Below are positions 27,438-36,109 of a stretch of 64,000 nucleotides of DNA, piece after piece (the stretch's first letter is position 1; each line of letters opens with the position of its first letter). The DNA is from Clostridia bacterium. Its GTDB lineage: Bacteria; Bacillota; Clostridia; Acetivibrionales; JAFADI01. Location of the stretch: the NCBI GenBank assembly GCA_026417615.1, contig JAOACY010000013.1, forward strand, positions 1 to 64,000, given 5' to 3'. Under the pieces are notes generated by a model. It was not told where the DNA came from. It worked only from the letters and a program-made list of their open reading frames with translations, and made no database searches. A program made the translations under genes and the position numbers.

Positions 27438-28397
27438 GTGAAAAATAAAATAACAGTAACCGGTGCCAATAAATTGTTCTTTGTTTTTGTGATCCTGTTT
27501 GTACTATTTCAGATTATATTGATTTTTTTAAGTGCAATATATGGCCAAGACATATTTGAGAAAAGGATATACGAAATTCTGCTCGTCAACCAGTATATAC
27601 TGATTTTGATTCCTGTGCTGCTATATGTAATTATAAACAAGCTTGATTTCAAGGAAGTTTTCAGGTTGAACCGGCTGAAAATTGTTCCCGCCGTTCTCAT
27701 TGCCTTTAGTTCAGTATTTGCATATTTTGCAGCATCATTTATTAATACTCTGGTTGTCTATTTGCTTCAATTTATAGGCAATATTCCGTCACAGCCAATT
27801 CCTGCACCTCAAAACTTGTATGAGCTGGCAATAGGTATCCTGGTTGTGGCCGTGTCTCCTGCCATATGCGAGGAAGCCCTTCACAGAGGAATAATGCTCA
27901 GTGCTTATGAAAAAAGAGGTACAAAGAAGGCGATAGTAATTACTTCTATCATATTCGGTTTCTTCCACTTTGATATAACCAACCTGCTTGGGCCTATATT
28001 TCTTGGCATGCTTATTGGATACTATGTAGTAAGGACTAATTCAATATATGCAGGCATGCTTGCTCACTTCCTGAATAACGCCATTGCTGAGGTGCTCCAG
28101 TTTTTCTTCAGAAATGAGGTGTCTGCCGGGAGAAATATCACTGTTAAGCTGTCTGAGCTGGGTGAGCTTGCTGTATGGGGAGCTATGGGAATGCTTGCCC
28201 TTTACTTCCTTTTAAAAGCATTCCGGCGTGTTACTGAGGACAGCAGCATTATTAAGCCATCTCTTACAGGTGTCAAAAATGATTTTGCATCCATTTTCAC
28301 ACACTGGCCTATTATTTCTGCCCTTGCAATATATTTATTGCTTTTGGCCTTATCACTCCTTGCAATGATTATTGACAAAAATAACCTGCTAAAATAG
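27438..28397 (+). CDS. CPBP family intramembrane metalloprotease
   Basis: A 319-residue membrane protein with about eight hydrophobic segments. The three conserved motifs of the CPBP (Rce1/CAAX protease-like) family are present: EEALHRG (EExxxR, near residue 147), FGFFHFD (FxxxH), and HFLNN. It could cleave or bind proteins or peptides within the membrane; substrates are unknown. Start GTG 27438 follows GAGAGGA. It is probably co-transcribed with the folate enzyme gene upstream. Confidence 0.88.
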   Translation: MKNKITVTGANKLFFVFVILFVLFQIILIFLSAIYGQDIFEKRIYEILLVNQYILILIPVLLYVIINKLDFKEVFRLNRLKIVPAVLIAFSSVFAYFAASFINTLVVYLLQFIGNIPSQPIPAPQNLYELAIGILVVAVSPAICEEALHRGIMLSAYEKRGTKKAIVITSIIFGFFHFDITNLLGPIFLGMLIGYYVVRTNSIYAGMLAHFLNNAIAEVLQFFFRNEVSAGRNITVKLSELGELAVWGAMGMLALYFLLKAFRRVTEDSSIIKPSLTGVKNDFASIFTHWPIISALAIYLLLLALSLLAMIIDKNNLLK

Positions 28398-28518
28398 CTA
28401 AAAATTGTTCAAGCATTGATGCCTTTGTCCTAAATTTCGACATTTCTGCTTTTGTATTTCTATATCATTTTGTTTTTGTATATAATATAAATATAAATCC
28501 TTTTGCGGGGTGAAAGCC

Positions 28519-29181
28519 TTGGATTTCAATTTCGATCTGAACCTTATCAATTCCCGTAAAATTCTTCCGACTCCTCAATTGAAGCAGGCTTTGGAAATCC
28601 TCAAGATGACCTCCCAGGAGCTATTTGAGTATGTTGAAGAGGAGCTGGAGAAAAATCCTTTTCTGGAAGTTCTGGACAGAATGAATACCGATACGGAGGG
28701 TGAGGAACTGAAAAATTTTGAAAAAATTGAATTGGATGAAAATGTCGACAACGGTAACAGATTGAAGTACATTATTCCTGATATAATTGTGCAAGAAAGC
28801 ATGGGAAAGTTCAAGGTGCTGGTCAATGACGATTCAATACCTCTTATTGGAATAAACGAGAAATATAAAGGAATAAATACATTTAACCTTGGCGGCGAAG
28901 CAAAAAAGCTTATGCAGGGAAAGCTTGACAGAGCAGTGTGGCTGATTGAATGCATGCACCAAAGAAGGAAAACCCTAAAAAAGGTAGCCAGGGCTATTGT
29001 TTCAAGGCAGATGGGTTTTTTTAAAAATGGAAAAAGCTATATCGAACCCATAACCATGAAGGAAATAGCCCAAGATACAGGGATGCATGAATCTACGGTT
29101 TGCAGGACTGTGAGCGGAAAGCATCTTCAATGCTCCTGGGGAATTATTGAAATGCGTGGTTTTTTCAAATATATGGAATGA
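28519..29181 (+). CDS. Severely shortened sigma-54 (RpoN-like) protein
   Basis: A 220-residue protein that begins with a good sigma-54 region I (TPQLKQALEILKMTSQELFE then ELEKNPFLE), passes through a short acidic linker, and resumes inside the core-binding domain at YIIPDIIVQ, continuing to the helix-turn-helix start (EIAQDTGMHESTVCR) and GIIEMRGFF. Normal RpoN has about 450 residues: here the first half of the core-binding domain and the whole C-terminal DNA-binding domain with the RpoN box are missing. The stop at 29179-29181 is followed almost at once by the apgM stop codon, so the lost part is not nearby. TTG 28519 is preferred, since GTG 28510 overlaps the GGGGTG ribosome site. Confidence 0.85.
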   Translation: MDFNFDLNLINSRKILPTPQLKQALEILKMTSQELFEYVEEELEKNPFLEVLDRMNTDTEGEELKNFEKIELDENVDNGNRLKYIIPDIIVQESMGKFKVLVNDDSIPLIGINEKYKGINTFNLGGEAKKLMQGKLDRAVWLIECMHQRRKTLKKVARAIVSRQMGFFKNGKSYIEPITMKEIAQDTGMHESTVCRTVSGKHLQCSWGIIEMRGFFKYME

Positions 29182-29184
29182 GTG

Positions 29185-30396
29185 CTATCTTCCCTTTATA
29201 AAATATTCCATGAGGTTGTAGCCTTGTTCAATGAACACTCCTGTGCTTTTTGCCTGAAATTCATCGTAACCCTGTACACCCGACACTCTTTCAAAATTCT
29301 TCCTGTAAATTATATAGGGAACCGGGTCCGATGTATGTGTCCTCAAAGACAGCGGAGTAGGATGATCGGGAAGGATGAGCACTTTGTAATCATCATATTT
29401 TTCAATGCCCTTAAGGATGGTGCCTACCACCTGGTCATCAATCAGCTCTATAGATTTAACCTTGTTTTCGATCTCAAATCGATGCCCGCATTCGTCGGGA
29501 GCTTCAATATGCACATAGACGAAGTCCTGGCCTTCTTCCAGCTCTTTTAGTGCAGCCTTCGCCTTGCCTATGAAGTTTGTGTGAATATTTCCGGTAGCAC
29601 CTTCAACATCTATGGATTTAAGCCCTGAACACAGTCCGATGCCTTTTATAAGATCTACCGCAGAAATAACCGAACCCTTAATGCCGAATTTTTCATAGAA
29701 GCTGGGTATTGACGGTTTTTTCCCTTCACCCCAAAGCCATATGGAATTGGCTGGCTTCAAGCCTCTCTCGATTCTTGCCTTGTTTACCGGATGGTCCTTT
29801 AAAAAGCTGTGGCTTTTGACCATCATTTCAATGAGGGCAGCACTATGCTCTCCCTGGGGAAGATACTGAGATATTTTCCTTTCGAGTATGTCATGCGGGG
29901 GAGTGAGCTTGAAGCCTTGAGGGCCGTAAACCCAAACCATGCAGTGCCTGTAGCTGATTCCCGGGTAAAAGCTTATGGTTTCATTCTTAAAATATTTATT
30001 TACTTCACGTATCAGCTGGCCGGCTTCCTCGGAAGATATTTCATCAGAGCTGTAGTCGAGCATGGTTTTTTGGGAGTAATCCTCTTCATCCGACAATGTC
30101 ACAAGATTGCACCTGAAGGTGACATCAGTGTCTGACAATTCTATTCCCATGCTTACCGCTTCAAGAGGTGACCGGCCGGTATAGTAAATTTCCGGGTTGT
30201 AGCCCATGACTGACAGGTTTGCCGCATCACTGCCCGGAGGAATGCCGTCAGGAATAGTCTTTACCAGGCCGATTTCACCATGCTTGGCAAGAAAATCCAT
30301 ATTGGGCTTTTTGGCATACTGCAGCGGAGTCTTATTATCCAACTGCTCAAGGGGGTAGTCAGCCATTCCGTCTCCTAGTATGACTATATATTTCAT
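29185..30396 (-). CDS. apgM: Cofactor-independent phosphoglycerate mutase, archaeal type
   Basis: ApgM interconverts 3- and 2-phosphoglycerate in glycolysis without 2,3-bisphosphoglycerate. The 403-residue product belongs to the alkaline-phosphatase superfamily: YIVILGDGMADYP with metal ligands at the start, PPGSDAANLSVMGY with the serine that forms the phosphoenzyme (near residue 62), and HIEAPDECGH and DHPTPLSLRTHT near the C terminus. ATG 30396 (MKYIVILGDG) has an AAAGGA site at proper distance; ATG 30414 would be inside the leader. It converges with the short sigma-54 gene. Confidence 0.93.
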   Translation of the reverse strand: MKYIVILGDGMADYPLEQLDNKTPLQYAKKPNMDFLAKHGEIGLVKTIPDGIPPGSDAANLSVMGYNPEIYYTGRSPLEAVSMGIELSDTDVTFRCNLVTLSDEEDYSQKTMLDYSSDEISSEEAGQLIREVNKYFKNETISFYPGISYRHCMVWVYGPQGFKLTPPHDILERKISQYLPQGEHSAALIEMMVKSHSFLKDHPVNKARIERGLKPANSIWLWGEGKKPSIPSFYEKFGIKGSVISAVDLIKGIGLCSGLKSIDVEGATGNIHTNFIGKAKAALKELEEGQDFVYVHIEAPDECGHRFEIENKVKSIELIDDQVVGTILKGIEKYDDYKVLILPDHPTPLSLRTHTSDPVPYIIYRKNFERVSGVQGYDEFQAKSTGVFIEQGYNLMEYFIKGR

Positions 30397-30484
30397 TTCA
30401 TTCATCCTTTGCATTTTTTATAGTATATTATACCAGACAGCAGCAATTTTATCATCTATTGTTTGCATCATAAGATACAATAAA

Positions 30485-30499
30485 TTATAATCATAATAT
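30485..30499. promoter_or_regulatory. Possible PerR/Fur-type operator
   Basis: TTATAAT-C-ATAATAT is close to the 7-1-7 inverted repeat bound by Fur-family proteins of Firmicutes. It lies 97 bases upstream of the fur-family gene and next to the start of apgM, so it could serve self-regulation. A second inverted repeat, GAATTCA / TGAATTC, lies near 30532-30553. Confidence 0.4.
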
Positions 30500-30595
30500 A
30501 TTAAATGCAACATATGAATATGAAATGGTTTGAATTCAACAAAGCTGAATTCATTTGCAAACTAAGCGGCATAAAATAATAAGGTGGGTGGGTCC

Positions 30596-31048
30596 ATGCA
30601 GGACAATAATATAAATTTCAGAGAGCAGTTGAAAGAGCGCGGGTATAAGCTGACTTCACAAAGGCAGGCAGTGCTGGATGTTTTACTGGATCACGAAGGG
30701 CAGCATCTGAGCACGGAGGAAATATATGAGCTTGTAAAGCGCAAAAATCCGGATATAGGGCTTGCGACGGTATACAGGACATTATTGCTCATGGACAGTA
30801 TGGAGCTGGTTTATAAGCTTGACTTTGATGACGGCTTAAGCAGGTATGAAATAAACAAGCATACAGAGGATCACCGCCACCATCATCTGATTTGCACTCA
30901 ATGCGGGTGCGTTGCAGAGGTAGAGGAAGATTTGCTGGAATCTCTTGAGGAACAAATACTGAGGAAGAATAAGTTTGTGGTAAAAGATCACAGGGTAAAG
31001 TTCTACGGCTTATGTGAAAAGTGCTTCAATAAGCTGAAGCAGCTTTAA
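30596..31048 (+). CDS. Fur family transcriptional regulator
   Basis: A 150-residue metal-dependent repressor. The amino half is a winged helix (KLTSQRQAVLDVLL and GLATVYRTLLLM), and the carboxyl half holds the metal site HRHHHLICTQCGC, a later acidic cluster, and CEKC near the end as the second half of the structural zinc site. The residue pattern after HLICTQCGC (an acidic Glu) is closer to Fur than to PerR, but the call is not secure. ATG 30596 follows AAGGTGG; GTG 30584 lies within that site. Confidence 0.9.
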   Translation: MQDNNINFREQLKERGYKLTSQRQAVLDVLLDHEGQHLSTEEIYELVKRKNPDIGLATVYRTLLLMDSMELVYKLDFDDGLSRYEINKHTEDHRHHHLICTQCGCVAEVEEDLLESLEEQILRKNKFVVKDHRVKFYGLCEKCFNKLKQL

Positions 31049-31288
31049 GCATCAAAAACCTGCAAGGCCGGCCTCGTTAAAGAAATAGGCACTATTCCAA
31101 ACCTTACAGCACAATTTATTGTTAAAAGGAATATTGCCAGAGCGGGCTGATTTATTAATTCAGTTTTTTCATTGGGAGTAAAAAATAAAGTTTGTTGGAG
31201 GCTTATTCTTTTTGTATTATATATACATACTAAAATCAGGTAATTAGGCAGAAAAGCACTTTGAATAGATTATTCCCGGAGGAATTGT

Positions 31289-32656
31289 ATGAATAAAACA
31301 GGAATTGTTGTATTATCAGCATTGGTTATTATAGTTCTGGCAGGTGCTGCCTTTATAACCATTATCAATCCTTTGAGGAAAGAGGACAATACTGAGCAAA
31401 TCAAAATTATTGATGCTTCATCTAATCCCGGGACTGAAAATGAAGAGTATTTGAAGCAAACCAAAGCAACGGCGCAGCAAACGGAAAGTGAAAGCACTGC
31501 AAAAGAAAAGGACGATTTGGTTATCAAGAATGAAGCTGTGGATGTTTTAAACAATTCTCCCGAGTTTGACATGAAAGTTTTACTGTCTAAGCTCAGTTCA
31601 GGCAAGACGGTTTTAAGGCTTGAATACTATCTGGATGGCATAAGCAGCGCAAAGGAATACAGCCAGGAGGATATACCGGAGCTTGCGGGTTTATTTGAAA
31701 AACGAGAAGGAAAATCTGGAAGCATGGAATTTAAGGTTATGCCTGCAAGTCTTAACACAAAAAAAAGCAAAGTTTATTTTGCCATAACCGGAAAGGCATA
31801 TGGTGAAGAAACGGAAACCTCTTTTTATGTAGTTAATCTTAAGGATAAAGCTATAAAGCGTCTGTTCCAGGAAAAAGGGAGGTTTTCTGAATTTAAGCTG
31901 TCCAAAAATCAGGAATATGTAGCCTTCAGCTTTTATGACAGTGCATCCTCAAGCATGTACCAGGAAAATTCACTGCTGCAGATAGTTAGCTGTGAAAACG
32001 ACTTGTTTTTAATATCCGGAAGCCGGAACACAAAAGGGGAAAGGATAGGGAACAACGAGGATTCCAGCTTGATTTGGGACTACGAGATGCTGGGATGGAG
32101 CTCAGGAAATGTGCTGAAGCTGAAGGAGACGGCAGCTCCAAAGTCAGGCGGCGGGGAGAAAAAAAGCAGTGAGGTGCTTTATGATGTTGCAAAAAATGTT
32201 TTTTTAAATCCTGACGGCAGCATAAGAAACTTAAAAGATATGGGTGCGCCACAGGGTAATAAGACCCAAAAAGAAAGCGAAGCTGTAAAGGTGTTAAGAA
32301 ATTTTTATTTATTACTTGCCGCCGACAAATATAAGGACGCATATGATTTGCTTGACGATGAATTCCAGCTGAATGCCTTCAAGGTTTTTGGATTAACAAA
32401 GCTGAGCAAAAGTGACATTGATGTGGAAAGCTTTGCAATGTACGGCAGTATCTTTAAGGCTGCGAGGCTTGAGAGCATACTGGAGGAAAAAACTGACGGA
32501 AGCCTTGCTTCCATTTATTTCTACCAGGCATATGCGCTGAAGGATGCCGATGATGCAAGGCAGCCGCTTGTGGCTGCCTTGAGAAAAACTGATAAGGGAT
32601 GGAAGCTGGTTGCGTTAGATGACGGGAATTTAAACGAGAAGCCGTTTAAGCAATAG
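31289..32656 (+). CDS. Membrane-anchored extracytoplasmic protein, function unknown
   Basis: A 455-residue protein with one N-terminal membrane helix (IVVLSALVIIVLAGAAFITII), a polar spacer (about 30-75), a beta-rich middle (about 85-270), a low-complexity link, and a C-terminal alpha+beta domain (about 330-450) that resembles NTF2/DUF4878-like folds (LRNFYLLLAADKYKDAYDLL). It is probably anchored in the membrane and faces outwards. GGAGG precedes ATG 31289. It stands before the flavoprotein gene with a short gap. No family is secure. Confidence 0.6.
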   Translation: MNKTGIVVLSALVIIVLAGAAFITIINPLRKEDNTEQIKIIDASSNPGTENEEYLKQTKATAQQTESESTAKEKDDLVIKNEAVDVLNNSPEFDMKVLLSKLSSGKTVLRLEYYLDGISSAKEYSQEDIPELAGLFEKREGKSGSMEFKVMPASLNTKKSKVYFAITGKAYGEETETSFYVVNLKDKAIKRLFQEKGRFSEFKLSKNQEYVAFSFYDSASSSMYQENSLLQIVSCENDLFLISGSRNTKGERIGNNEDSSLIWDYEMLGWSSGNVLKLKETAAPKSGGGEKKSSEVLYDVAKNVFLNPDGSIRNLKDMGAPQGNKTQKESEAVKVLRNFYLLLAADKYKDAYDLLDDEFQLNAFKVFGLTKLSKSDIDVESFAMYGSIFKAARLESILEEKTDGSLASIYFYQAYALKDADDARQPLVAALRKTDKGWKLVALDDGNLNEKPFKQ

Positions 32657-32691
32657 AATCAAATATAAAATATTTTTATGAGGTGGCATAT

Positions 32692-33276
32692 ATGTTAATA
32701 GTTGGTTTGAATGGCAGTCCCAATGAAAACGGAAATACAAAATTCTTATTGAACACAGTGATGGAGCAGGCGTCAACACTTGGGGCCAAGACACGTATTC
32801 TTGAAGCCGGCGAGCTGCTTTCTTCGGCAAAGCATGCCTTCTGCAAGGCTTGCAGCAATCCCTGCTCCGGAGCATGCTACAAGGGAACGAAGCTGGAGGA
32901 GGCCTTTGAAACCTTGAAAAAAGCAGACGCTATCGTGTTGGGAACTCCTGTCTACTTCGGAACAGTTTCAGCGCAAATCAAAGCTTTCTTTGACAAGACA
33001 AGAAAGCTAAGGGTTGAGAAGGCCTTTTACAATAAGGTTGGGGCTGGGGTCACGGTAGCCGCATCAAAATACGGTGGCCAGGAAACTACCATGAAGGCTT
33101 TACATGATATAATGCTTGTTCATGGAATGATTGTAGTTGCAGACGGCTTTGGTCAGGACGACTGCGGTCATCATGGGGTTTGCTCCCAAAGGCCTGCTCA
33201 AAATGATGAATTTGCCATAAAGCGGGCGCGGATTTTGGCAAAGAGGCTTGTTGAAGTGTGCGGATGGAGGAAATAG
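32692..33276 (+). CDS. Iron-sulfur flavoprotein (NADPH-dependent FMN reductase fold)
   Basis: A 194-residue flavodoxin-fold protein. The FMN phosphate loop GSPNENGNT is at residues ~9-17, and a compact cysteine cluster CKACSNPCSGAC (C-x2-C-x3-C-x3-C, near 53-64) suggests a [4Fe-4S] centre as in iron-sulfur flavoproteins. GTPVYFGTVSAQIKAFFDKT is the second flavin segment. The likely role is electron transfer or reduction of oxidants in an anaerobe. ATG 32692 follows GAGGTGG. It is next to tcdA with a one-base gap. Confidence 0.85.
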   Translation: MLIVGLNGSPNENGNTKFLLNTVMEQASTLGAKTRILEAGELLSSAKHAFCKACSNPCSGACYKGTKLEEAFETLKKADAIVLGTPVYFGTVSAQIKAFFDKTRKLRVEKAFYNKVGAGVTVAASKYGGQETTMKALHDIMLVHGMIVVADGFGQDDCGHHGVCSQRPAQNDEFAIKRARILAKRLVEVCGWRK

Positions 33277-33277
33277 A

Positions 33278-34039
33278 ATGCTGCATGAGTTTTCACGCAC
33301 AGAAATGCTCATAGGAGCAAAAGCGCTGAAGAAGCTTAAGGAGAGTAAAGTTGCGGTTTTTGGAATAGGAGGAGTGGGGTCCTTTGTGGTTGAAGGCCTT
33401 GCAAGAGCGGGTGTAGGCAAATTCATCCTGGTTGATGATGACCTTGTATGCCTTACGAACATAAACAGGCAGCTCCATGCAACCAGAAAGACATTAGGAA
33501 AGCCCAAGGTCGAGGTTATGAGAGATAGAATAATGGAAATCAACCCAACGGCTGAGGTTTCAATACATCAAAAGTTTTATCTTCCCGGAGAAGGAGAAGA
33601 CATTATCACAGATGACTGCAGCTACATAGTGGATGCCATAGACACAGTAACCGGCAAAATAGGACTGGTTATGGCGGCAAGACAAAAGGGAATTCCGATC
33701 ATTTGCAGTATGGGGACAGGCAATAAGCTTGACCCAACAAAATTTGAGATTGCAGATATTTACAACACCTCCGTGGACCCTCTTTCAAAGGTTATGCGAA
33801 AGGAACTGAGAAAAAGAGGTGTGGAAAAGCTTAAGGTGCTCTATTCAAAAGAAGAACCAAGAAAGCCTTTGGAAACGGAGGATTCAAGCTGCGATGCCGG
33901 CTGTATATGCCCAAGCGGCACGATAAGAAAATGCACCGTAAAGCACCGGATACCGGCAAGCATTTCCTTTGTTCCTTCTGTTGCAGGTCTTATAATAGCC
34001 GGAGAGGTTATTAAGGATATTATCGGATATGGAGGATAA
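33278..34039 (+). CDS. tcdA: tRNA threonylcarbamoyladenosine dehydratase
   Basis: TcdA, an E1/ThiF-fold enzyme, uses ATP to convert t6A37 of tRNA into the cyclic ct6A form. The 253-residue product starts with FSRTEMLIG, has the nucleotide loop GIGGVGSFVVEGLARAG near residue 29, VDDDLVCLTNINRQ, DAIDTVTGK, and a C-terminal segment with several cysteines (DAGCICPSGTIRKC). It begins one base after the flavoprotein stop codon, so it belongs to the same transcript. Confidence 0.92.
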   Translation: MLHEFSRTEMLIGAKALKKLKESKVAVFGIGGVGSFVVEGLARAGVGKFILVDDDLVCLTNINRQLHATRKTLGKPKVEVMRDRIMEINPTAEVSIHQKFYLPGEGEDIITDDCSYIVDAIDTVTGKIGLVMAARQKGIPIICSMGTGNKLDPTKFEIADIYNTSVDPLSKVMRKELRKRGVEKLKVLYSKEEPRKPLETEDSSCDAGCICPSGTIRKCTVKHRIPASISFVPSVAGLIIAGEVIKDIIGYGG

Positions 34040-34041
34040 AG

Positions 34042-34719
34042 ATGTTTAATAAAAGGATAAATGTTTTTACGGGGCATTTTGGAAGCGGAAAAACCGAGGT
34101 TGCTGTCAACTATGCTCTTCAGATGGCTAAAAGGAATGAGAAGACAGCTATTGTTGATTTTGATATTGTAAACCCGTACTTCAGGACAACTGATGCCAGG
34201 GCAATCCTTGAAGAAAACAACATACGCACGATTATTCCGATGTTTGCAAATACAAATGTTGATGTGCCAGCCCTTCCGCCAGAAGTAAACTCGCTTTTCC
34301 AAAGTGAAGATTTCAAGGTGGTTCTGGATGTGGGCGGTGATGATTTGGGCGCAAGAGTTTTATCAAGATACATGGAAGAAATATCAAATGGCGGCTATGA
34401 AATGTTCTTTGTGGTTAACGTAAACAGGCCTATGACTGACACACCGCAAAAAATTGAGGAAATGATTGCAAGCATAGAGGAAAGCTCCAGGCTTAAGGTC
34501 ACAAGTCTGGTAAACAACACGAACCTTCTGCAGTTCACCACCTGGCAGGATATTATGGAAGGCCACAAGTTGATAGAGAAAGCATCACAAAAACTGGGCA
34601 TACCTATAGCCTTTATCAGCTGCATGGAAGAAAACTGCGGATCTGTTGCGGAACACACCTTTTCAAAAGTGCTGCTAATGGATAAAAACATCAGACTGCC
34701 CTGGGATAACATCTGTTGA
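34042..34719 (+). CDS. P-loop ATPase of the CobQ/MinD-like class
   Basis: A 225-residue soluble nucleotide-binding protein. Walker A is GHFGSGKTEVAVN at residues ~11-23; FDIVNPYFRTTDA and VVLDVGGDDLGA act as later switch-like segments. It starts two bases after tcdA. Proteins of this type often lie directly upstream of ferredoxin-dependent 2-oxoacid oxidoreductase operons, as here, and could help assemble or activate them (inference). The biochemical role is unknown. Confidence 0.8.
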   Translation: MFNKRINVFTGHFGSGKTEVAVNYALQMAKRNEKTAIVDFDIVNPYFRTTDARAILEENNIRTIIPMFANTNVDVPALPPEVNSLFQSEDFKVVLDVGGDDLGARVLSRYMEEISNGGYEMFFVVNVNRPMTDTPQKIEEMIASIEESSRLKVTSLVNNTNLLQFTTWQDIMEGHKLIEKASQKLGIPIAFISCMEENCGSVAEHTFSKVLLMDKNIRLPWDNIC

Positions 34720-34733
34720 TTTTTTGATTTTGC

Positions 34734-34762
34734 TTGAAATCAGGCATAAAGAGTTCTATAAT
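34734..34762 (+). promoter_or_regulatory. Promoter for the four-subunit oxidoreductase operon
   Basis: TTGAAA (34734-34739) and TATAAT (34757-34762) are 17 bases apart, 57 bases before the ferredoxin subunit gene. The operon can therefore be expressed apart from the ATPase gene. Confidence 0.7.
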
Positions 34763-34818
34763 AAAAAAAGGTCATGTCGGAAAAAGTAAGTTAAAGAAGA
34801 TAAAAGGTGAGGTATCAT

Positions 34819-35025
34819 ATGGCTAAGGTTATCTTTTATGAAGAAAGATGCAAGGGATGTAAGCTTTGCACCACCGTATGCCCGAAAAATATAGTGGTTA
34901 TGGACACTTCAAAGCTGAATCAGAAGGGTTTCCATCCCGCTGGAGTGTCTGATATGGAAAAGTGTATAGGTTGTGCGTTCTGTGCGACTATTTGTCCGGA
35001 TTGTGTAATTGAAGTAGAGAAATAA
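34819..35025 (+). CDS. 2-Oxoacid:ferredoxin oxidoreductase, delta (ferredoxin) subunit
   Basis: A 68-residue 2[4Fe-4S] ferredoxin. Both clusters are present: CKGCKLCTTVCP (residues ~11-22) and CIGCAFCATICP (~49-60). It carries electrons from the thiamine-diphosphate site of the next subunits to free ferredoxin. ATG 34819 follows AAAGGTGAGG. It is the first gene of a four-gene operon with the alpha, beta and gamma subunits. Confidence 0.93.
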   Translation: MAKVIFYEERCKGCKLCTTVCPKNIVVMDTSKLNQKGFHPAGVSDMEKCIGCAFCATICPDCVIEVEK

Positions 35026-35043
35026 ACAGGGGGATTATTGGAT

Positions 35044-36099
35044 ATGGGTCAGAAATTATTGATGAAGGGCAATGAGGTAATCGCAGAAGCTGCAGTAAGG
35101 GCAGGCTGCAGACATTATTTCGGTTACCCCATAACTCCTCAGACAGAGATTGCCCATTACATGGCAAAAAGGATGCCTGAAGTCGGAGGCGTATTTGTAC
35201 AGGCTGAAAGCGAAGTGGCAGCAATAAATATGGTATATGGCGCAGCAAGCGCAGGCGTAAGGGTGATGACTTCCTCTTCAAGCCCGGGAATAAGCTTGAA
35301 GCAGGAGGGTATCTCCTATTCTGCATGCGCAGAGCTTCCCGCGGTAATTGTTAACATAGTCCGCTGCGGGCCAGGTCTTGGCGGCATTCTACCTGCGCAG
35401 TGCGATTACTTCCAGGCGGTAAAGGGCGGCGGTCACGGAGATTACAAAATGGTGGTTCTTGCGCCTTCAAGTGTTCAGGAGCTATATGAAATGACGGTCG
35501 AGGCCTTTAATATTGCAGATAAATACAGGACTCTTGTAATGGTGATGGGTGACGGTATTCTTGGACAGATGATGGAGGCTGTGGAATTCAAGGATAAGGA
35601 AAACATTGTTGCAGTTGACAAAAGCTGGGCGGTAACAGGGACAGGCATGAAGAGGGAAAACAATGTAATAACCTCCATTTATATAAAGCCTGAGGTAATG
35701 GAAGCTCACAACAACAAGCTCCAGGCCAAATACAAATTGATTGAGCAGAATGAGACTAAGGTGGAGGTCTATAACTGTGATAATGCAGATGTCATAGTTA
35801 CTGCATTCGGAACTGTGGGCAGAATAGTCAAAAATGTCATTAAAACAGCCGAAAAGGAAGGAATAAAGGTTGGCTTGATAAGACCGATTACTCTTTGGCC
35901 CTTCCCTGTGCATGCATTTGAGAAATACGCACAAACACCGAAAGCTTTTCTTTCAGTAGAGCTTAATGCCGGCCAGATGGTAGAGGATGTCAGGCTTGCG
36001 GTTAACGGCAGGCGTCCTGTGCATTTCCACGGACGTACCGGCGGCATGATTGTAACCCAGCAGGAAATACTGGATAAAATAAAAGAGATAATTAAGTGA
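35044..36099 (+). CDS. vorB: 2-Oxoacid:ferredoxin oxidoreductase, alpha subunit (VorB type)
   Basis: A 351-residue subunit that, with the thiamine-diphosphate-binding beta subunit, oxidatively decarboxylates a 2-oxoacid to acyl-CoA. It shows GNEVIAEAAVRAGCRHYFGYPITPQTEI, the QAESEVAAINMVYGAASAG segment, and TSSSSPGISL. These agree with the VorB branch (branched-chain 2-oxoacids), but the specificity is inferred. The start may be ATG 35044 or TTG 35038; both are near AGGGGG at 35028-35033. Confidence 0.88.
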   Translation: MGQKLLMKGNEVIAEAAVRAGCRHYFGYPITPQTEIAHYMAKRMPEVGGVFVQAESEVAAINMVYGAASAGVRVMTSSSSPGISLKQEGISYSACAELPAVIVNIVRCGPGLGGILPAQCDYFQAVKGGGHGDYKMVVLAPSSVQELYEMTVEAFNIADKYRTLVMVMGDGILGQMMEAVEFKDKENIVAVDKSWAVTGTGMKRENNVITSIYIKPEVMEAHNNKLQAKYKLIEQNETKVEVYNCDNADVIVTAFGTVGRIVKNVIKTAEKEGIKVGLIRPITLWPFPVHAFEKYAQTPKAFLSVELNAGQMVEDVRLAVNGRRPVHFHGRTGGMIVTQQEILDKIKEIIK

Positions 36100-36109
36100 G
36101 GTATGACAG

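Noticed and set aside
29182-29550. 122-codon plus-strand frame
   Set aside because: It is antisense to apgM, which has all family motifs.
32641-32665. AGAATCAAATATAAAA as another copy of the dispersed element
   Set aside because: Only the last few bases resemble the right end; the TTTTTGC core is missing.
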